A stretch of 64,000 bases of DNA from an uncultured Lachnospiraceae bacterium (GTDB lineage: Bacteria > Bacillota > Clostridia > Lachnospirales > Lachnospiraceae): NCBI GenBank assembly GCA_949471785.1, contig CASWRE010000014.1:1-64000 (forward strand), written 5' to 3'. This document shows positions 60,599-64,000 of the stretch, piece after piece. The position numbers were made by a program, and so were the translations under genes. Under the pieces are notes generated by a model. The model was not told the DNA's origin, ran no database searches, and saw only the letters and a program-made list of their open reading frames with translations. Position 1 is the stretch's first letter; every line of letters begins with the position of its first letter.

Positions 60599-61108
60599 CT
60601 AATCTAACAGTCCCTCCAGAAGGCGGATCTTCATCCATCCCTGCTCCACCGATACCTCCAGGATACAGTCGGCGATGGCCGGTAGCAGCACCTCGCCACT
60701 GTGCAGGCTGTCGATCACGTACACGTCATTAGCCCCTGTCTGCATCACATCCCTCAATGTTCCGAAATGCCCGCCATCCTCCGTGAGTACTTTCATTCCC
60801 AGGAGATCAGCAATATAATACTCCCCCTCCTCCAGGGGAACCGCCTGCTCCCGCGGCACATACAGACCTTTACTGCGATATTTTTCCACATCATTGATGG
60901 AATCATACCCTTTAAATTTGACAATAACCATCTGTTTGAAAAAGCGCACCTGCTCCAGCTCCAGGGTCAGCCACCCGCCGCCCGTATCCAAAAGTACCTC
61001 TTTCAATCGGCGAAAGCGGGCCGGATCATCCGTAGTCGGATATACTTTTACTTCTCCTCGAATCCCATGGGTGGAAGAGATCACCCCCACCTGAAAATAC
61101 TGTTCCAT
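60599..61108 (-). CDS. rimM: ribosome maturation factor RimM
   Basis: A 169-residue RimM, a 16S processing factor that binds S19. The N-terminal domain starts QVGVISSTHGIRGEVKVYPT, and the PRC-barrel half has the DLLGMKVLTEDGGHFGTL motif. It lies 55 bases ahead of trmD. A terminator and a long palindrome separate it from khpA, so rimM-trmD may be expressed less than rpsP. Confidence 0.95.
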   Translation of the reverse strand: MEQYFQVGVISSTHGIRGEVKVYPTTDDPARFRRLKEVLLDTGGGWLTLELEQVRFFKQMVIVKFKGYDSINDVEKYRSKGLYVPREQAVPLEEGEYYIADLLGMKVLTEDGGHFGTLRDVMQTGANDVYVIDSLHSGEVLLPAIADCILEVSVEQGWMKIRLLEGLLD

Positions 61109-61196
61109 ATATTATCCCCATCACTTTCTCAGGGTCTGCGCAGTACATACACGGACCTGTCGGTCAGCCGTCTGTCTTTTCTATACGCCCGGGTAG

Positions 61197-61225
61197 AAAA
61201 AAAGGATATTGCTTCTGCAATATCC
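61197..61225 (-). terminator. Rho-independent terminator between khpA and rimM
   Basis: GGATATTGC and GCAATATCC around a 4-base loop are followed by a T7 run on the minus strand. This is a strong intrinsic terminator within the operon. Confidence 0.8.
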
Positions 61226-61243
61226 CCGGCATGCCGTAGTATG

Positions 61244-61294
61244 CAGAAAGGCCGCCACACCGAAGGCGTACCTTGTGTAATGGCGGACTTTCTG
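61244..61294. repeat. long imperfect palindrome after khpA
   Basis: CAGAAAG/CTTTCTG, CCGCCA/TGGCGG, ACAC/GTGT and AAGG/CCTT stack into one long hairpin with a TACG/CGTA loop and small bulges. It starts 3 bases past the khpA stop. It may be an RNA-stabilising 3' structure or a dispersed repeat. Confidence 0.6.
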
Positions 61295-61296
61295 TA

Positions 61297-61527
61297 TTAC
61301 TGCATAATTTCCACAATAACCTTCTTGTCATATTTTGAGGACGCAGCTTTCACCACTGCGCGGATCGCCTTGGCAATACGTCCCTGGCGTCCGATCACCT
61401 TGCCCATATCGGCAGGATCAACCTTTAATTCCACGACAAAGGCTTCTTCTGTCTCTGTCTCCGTGACAACCACCAGCTCAGGTTTTTCTACAAGAGATTT
61501 TGCAATTACTTCAACTAACTCTTTCAT
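61297..61527 (-). CDS. khpA: KH domain RNA-binding protein KhpA
   Basis: A 76-residue single KH domain. The GxxG loop is in GKVIGRQGRIAKAIRAVV, flanked by the expected strands. KhpA with KhpB controls small RNAs and cell division in Gram-positives. CAGGAGG precedes the ATG. It lies 18 bases downstream of rpsP in the usual order. Confidence 0.95.
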   Translation of the reverse strand: MKELVEVIAKSLVEKPELVVVTETETEEAFVVELKVDPADMGKVIGRQGRIAKAIRAVVKAASSKYDKKVIVEIMQ

Positions 61528-61545
61528 TACATGCCTCCTGACAGA

Positions 61546-61791
61546 TTATTTTTCGATCCCGGCCAGCTTGAAGATACGCGCTACCACGTCCGTCGGCTGA
61601 GCGCCGCAGGCCAGCCATTTTTTAGCTGCCTCCTCGTTTACTTTGTAAGCGCTGGGCTCCTGATTCGGATCATAGGTTCCGATCTCCTCGATGAACCTTC
61701 CGTCTCTTGGAGAACGGGAATCCGCCACGATGATTCTATAGAAGGGAGCTTTCTTTTTTCCCATTCTTCTCAGTCTGATCTTTACCGCCAT
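61546..61791 (-). CDS. rpsP: 30S ribosomal protein S16
   Basis: An 81-residue S16. The start [20 protein letters not shown] and the [19 protein letters not shown] block are diagnostic. AGGAGGTG precedes the ATG. A 208-base gap with REP-like structure separates it from ffh. Confidence 0.98.
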   Translation of the reverse strand: MAVKIRLRRMGKKKAPFYRIIVADSRSPRDGRFIEEIGTYDPNQEPSAYKVNEEAAKKWLACGAQPTDVVARIFKLAGIEK

Positions 61792-61815
61792 TTTCTTTCA
61801 CCTCCTTGATGTAGT

Positions 61816-61955
61816 GTAACTGTTCAGTACCTTCACAGTTACGATGCAAAATCCAATTAGAATCGCCTACGGCGATGGGATTTTGCACACTTGAATCATG
61901 CTTTTACGGCCTCAGCAGCAAGTGCTTCGGCCTGTACCGAACAATTACGATGTAG
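61816..61955. repeat. composite palindromic element between ffh and rpsP
   Basis: It contains GTAACTGT/ACAGTTAC (61816-61842), then GCAAAATCC/GGATTTTGC (61846-61886) with an inner ATCGCC/GGCGAT, then a TGTACCGAACAATTAC at 61933-61948 that is an imperfect inverse of GTAACTGTTCAGTACC at 61816-61831. The whole looks like a REP/MITE-type element of about 130 bases. It shares a core with the palindrome at 17491-17521. Confidence 0.6.
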
Positions 61956-61999
61956 TTACAATTTATATAGAAAGGATATCATCCATTCTAAACATTTAC

Positions 62000-63349
62000 T
62001 TAAAAGGGCAGGCGGAACCGGCCTATTTTACCGCCCTTGCCGCCCATCATACCGGGCATCTGCTTCATCATCTTACGGGTCTGGTCAAACTGCTTGACAA
62101 AACGGTTGACCTCGCTGATATCCACGCCGGCGCCCCGGGCGATCCTCTGCTTTCTGGATATATTCAGCAGATCTGGGTTGGCCCGCTCTTTGGGCGTCAT
62201 GGACAGGACGATGGCCTCTTTTCTGGCCAGATCCTTTTCATCGATCATACCCTCAATGTCTTTCATCTTACCGCCGCCCATACCGGGAAGCATACTGAGG
62301 ACACTGGATATGCCGCCCATATTGCGCATCTGGTTCATGCTCTCCAGATAATCGTCAAATCCGAAACTGGCTTTGCGGAGCTTCTGCTCCATCTCTTTGG
62401 CCTTTTCCTCATCCAGACTGGCCTCGGCTTTTTCAATCAGGCTCATCACGTCGCCCATGCCCAAGATACGGGACGCCATACGCTCCGGATAGAAAGGCTC
62501 CAGATCGGAAAGCTTTTCGCCCATGCCCACATAGAGAATCGGTTTGCCGCTGATGGCCTTAATGGAAAGAGCGGCGCCGCCCCGGGTATCGCCGTCCAGC
62601 TTGGTGAGCACCACGCCGTCTATACCGATTTCCCGGTTAAAAGTCTCCGACACATTCACCGCGTCCTGGCCGGTCATGGCGTCCACCACCAGCAGAGTCT
62701 GATCCACCCCAACGGCTTCCCGGATATCTTTCAGCTCCTGCATCATATCCTCGTCGATATGCAGACGTCCGGCGGTATCTATGATTACAATATTCTTTTT
62801 CGTATTTTTCGCATGTTCTACGGATGCTTTGGCAATGTCCACCGGCTTTATCTTATCACCGAGGGCAAATACTTCCACCCCCTGCTTTTCACCGTTGAGC
62901 TTTAACTGATCCACCGCCGCCGGCCGGTACACGTCACAGGCCACCAGCAGAGGCTGACGCCCTTTGGCTTTCAGCTTTCCGGCGATCTTGGCTGCCGTAG
63001 TCGTCTTACCGGCGCCCTGCAGACCTGCCATCATGATAACGGTGATTTCATTACCTGGCTTTAAGGCAATCTCCGTCATTTCCGAGCCCATCAGGCTAAC
63101 CAGCTCTTCGTTAACGATCTTAATGACCATCTGCCCGGGATTCAGGCCGTTCATCACATCCTGGCCCACGGCCCGTCCCTGCACGGCTTTGGTAAACTGC
63201 TTGACTACTTTGAAACTGACGTCGGCCTCAAGAAGCGCCATCTTGACCTCCCGCAGGGCGGTTTTAACGTCCGCTTCCGTCAGGCGGCCCTTACTTCTTA
63301 AGTTTTTGAATACATTTTGTAATTTCTCAGTTAAACTGTCAAATGCCAT
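62000..63349 (-). CDS. ffh: signal recognition particle protein Ffh
   Basis: A 449-residue SRP54. The N domain (1-90) is followed by the G domain with GLQGAGKTTTAAKIA, DTAGRLH and TKLDGDTRGGAALS, and by the Met-rich M domain (about 300-435) that binds 4.5S RNA and signal peptides. It delivers nascent membrane proteins to FtsY. It lies 18 bases behind ylxM, the standard order. Confidence 0.98.
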   Translation of the reverse strand: MAFDSLTEKLQNVFKNLRSKGRLTEADVKTALREVKMALLEADVSFKVVKQFTKAVQGRAVGQDVMNGLNPGQMVIKIVNEELVSLMGSEMTEIALKPGNEITVIMMAGLQGAGKTTTAAKIAGKLKAKGRQPLLVACDVYRPAAVDQLKLNGEKQGVEVFALGDKIKPVDIAKASVEHAKNTKKNIVIIDTAGRLHIDEDMMQELKDIREAVGVDQTLLVVDAMTGQDAVNVSETFNREIGIDGVVLTKLDGDTRGGAALSIKAISGKPILYVGMGEKLSDLEPFYPERMASRILGMGDVMSLIEKAEASLDEEKAKEMEQKLRKASFGFDDYLESMNQMRNMGGISSVLSMLPGMGGGKMKDIEGMIDEKDLARKEAIVLSMTPKERANPDLLNISRKQRIARGAGVDISEVNRFVKQFDQTRKMMKQMPGMMGGKGGKIGRFRLPF

Positions 63350-63367
63350 AGGCCTCTCCCGTGAGGA

Positions 63368-63712
63368 TTACAACTCCTCCAAAATGCTGCCGGAAATCTT
63401 TGCCACGTCCTGCCTGACCCCCGGAAGCTCATCGGCCGTACAGGCGGACACCATTTCATTGATCCGGATCACCTGATTCCGTATACGGATAAACCGGTCC
63501 ACCAGCCCCAGGCGTTCTTCGTATCCCTCCAGCAGCCGGTCCACCCGCCTCACCAGATCATGGATACCCTGTCGGCTGATGCCCCGATCGGCCGCCACTT
63601 CACTGACCGAATAATCCTCCAGCACCACCGCTTCATAGACCTCCCGCTGATGCTCCGTCAGAAGCTCACCGTAAAAATCATATAATAATGTCCTTCGCAC
63701 AAAGTTTTCCAT
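63368..63712 (-). CDS. UPF0122 (YlxM) DNA-binding regulator of the SRP operon
   Basis: A 114-residue helix-turn-helix protein, YlxM/p13 type. The HTH resembles sigma-70 region 4: VVLEDYSVSEVAADRGISRQ then GIHDLVRRVDRLL. Members bind SRP components and modulate the operon. The start MENFVRRTLLYD at 63712 is right behind a consensus promoter. A longer ORF is open upstream but would overlap the promoter. Confidence 0.9.
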   Translation of the reverse strand: MENFVRRTLLYDFYGELLTEHQREVYEAVVLEDYSVSEVAADRGISRQGIHDLVRRVDRLLEGYEERLGLVDRFIRIRNQVIRINEMVSACTADELPGVRQDVAKISGSILEEL

Positions 63713-63728
63713 TTCCAACACCCTGAGT

Positions 63729-63757
63729 ATCTTACAACGGGGAAGGACTGTTGTCAA
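63729..63757 (-). promoter_or_regulatory. sigma-A-type promoter for ylxM-ffh-rpsP
   Basis: TTGACA, 17 bases, TAAGAT on the minus strand, 16 bases ahead of the chosen ylxM ATG, giving a very short leader. Confidence 0.75.
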
Positions 63758-63879
63758 GTATTTTTTCTTTACAGATTTTTATGTCTCCAGTGTCACGGAC
63801 GTAGACGCACTAAGGCACATTCAAAGACAATATTCGGAAAGCTTTTCAGATTGGATATGGCAGAATGTTTCTTGCCGTC

Positions 63880-64000
63880 CTAAACCATTTCATTAATGAT
63901 TCTCTGGCAATCTGCTTTTTCCCGCTTTTTCCCGATTGTGTTCTTGATGTAAAAATCTACGTTGAATATTACAGCATTTTGTATATAATAGAAGGAGCTG
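63880..64000 (-). CDS. possible 3' end of an unknown ORF (partial at window edge)
   Basis: On the minus strand an open frame enters from beyond 64000 and ends with TAG at 63880. Its last 40 codons are charged and coding-like, ending KKREKADCQRIINEMV. It is too short to assign. A plus-strand promoter-like site overlaps it, so only one reading may be real. The 63758-63879 stretch between it and the ylxM promoter shows nothing I can identify. Confidence 0.35.
   Translation of the reverse strand, partial: SSFYYIQNAVIFNVDFYIKNTIGKKREKADCQRIINEMV
63962..63989 (+). promoter_or_regulatory. possible plus-strand promoter at the window edge
   Basis: TTGAAT, a 16-base spacer and TATAAT, followed 2 bases later by AGAAGGAG, a good ribosome-binding site. 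A plus-strand gene may begin just beyond the window. Confidence 0.35.

Noticed and set aside
61801..61999. 4.5S/SRP RNA gene next to ffh
   Set aside because: The structured region lacks the GGAA-loop hairpin signature and looks like a dispersed palindromic repeat.
1..64000. tRNA, rRNA or CRISPR arrays
   Set aside because: No T-loop sequences, rRNA stretches or regularly spaced direct repeats were seen on either strand.

Overview
The window reads as chromosomal DNA from an anaerobic, spore-lineage Clostridia species, most likely a Lachnospiraceae. The evidence is a GerW/YtfJ sporulation gene, a separate IspH–S1 pair, an infB with a very long Arg/Gly/Gln-rich N-terminus, the rimP-nusA-ylxR-ylxQ-infB-rbfA-nrnA-truB-ribF and ylxM-ffh-rpsP-khpA-rimM-trmD blocks, and a biotin-dependent sodium-pump decarboxylase cluster. 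Nearly all genes lie on the minus strand. Plus-strand genes are a YprB-like nuclease (11.2 kb), a secreted protein (20.7 kb), an alkyltransferase-like protein (45.7 kb) and murI (57.7 kb). No rRNA, tRNA, CRISPR, prophage or intact insertion sequence was found.

Layout. 0-3.3 kb: acetyltransferase, cobalamin-type activation-domain protein, small membrane protein, gerW, DUF2953 and a conserved hypothetical. 3.3-12.3 kb: Nudix, class B PBP with FtsW/RodA, U32 protein, ZapA, RuvB/RuvA, YprB-like nuclease. 12.4-20.5 kb: S1-domain protein, IspH, Cmk, BaiN-like flavoprotein, S8 protease, dGTPase, threonine synthase. 20.6-26.6 kb: secreted protein, SseB, heterodimeric ABC exporter, Hpt protein. 26.8-35.9 kb: the nusA-infB operon. 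36-41.4 kb: decarboxylase/transcarboxylase operon. 41.5-46.3 kb: accessory region with a truncated sbcD, TRIC channel, Ig-like lipoprotein, GrpB, phosphatase and alkyltransferase-like protein. 46.3-54.8 kb: DUF711 and ACT proteins, an AT-rich DUF262 + HEPN cassette, WalJ, CoaE, PolA, a zinc-finger membrane protein and dUTPase. 54.9-60.5 kb: PNPase, S15, MurI, amidohydrolase, zinc-ribbon protein. 59.8-63.8 kb: trmD-rimM-khpA-rpsP-ffh-ylxM.

How the genes fit together. Most of the window is growth machinery: translation factors, RNA maturation and decay, DNA repair, wall synthesis and division. The metabolic centre is the 36-41 kb operon. It encodes two different carboxyltransferases, one biotin carrier and the membrane subunits of a Na+ pump, so it could act as a Na+-translocating decarboxylase and, by inference, as a transcarboxylase.

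The best candidate for an under-described system is the AT-rich two-gene cassette at 48.0-49.8 kb. It pairs a DUF262 protein that lacks the usual HNH tail with a MAE_28990-type HEPN protein, and it sits inside an otherwise housekeeping block. Other items worth attention are a truncated SbcD with no SbcC, a cysteine-free alkyltransferase-like protein, palindromic repeats sharing a GTAAC(C/T)GTTCAG core, possible mutually exclusive hairpins between oadB and oadA, and two places where coding-like sequence continues beyond a stop.
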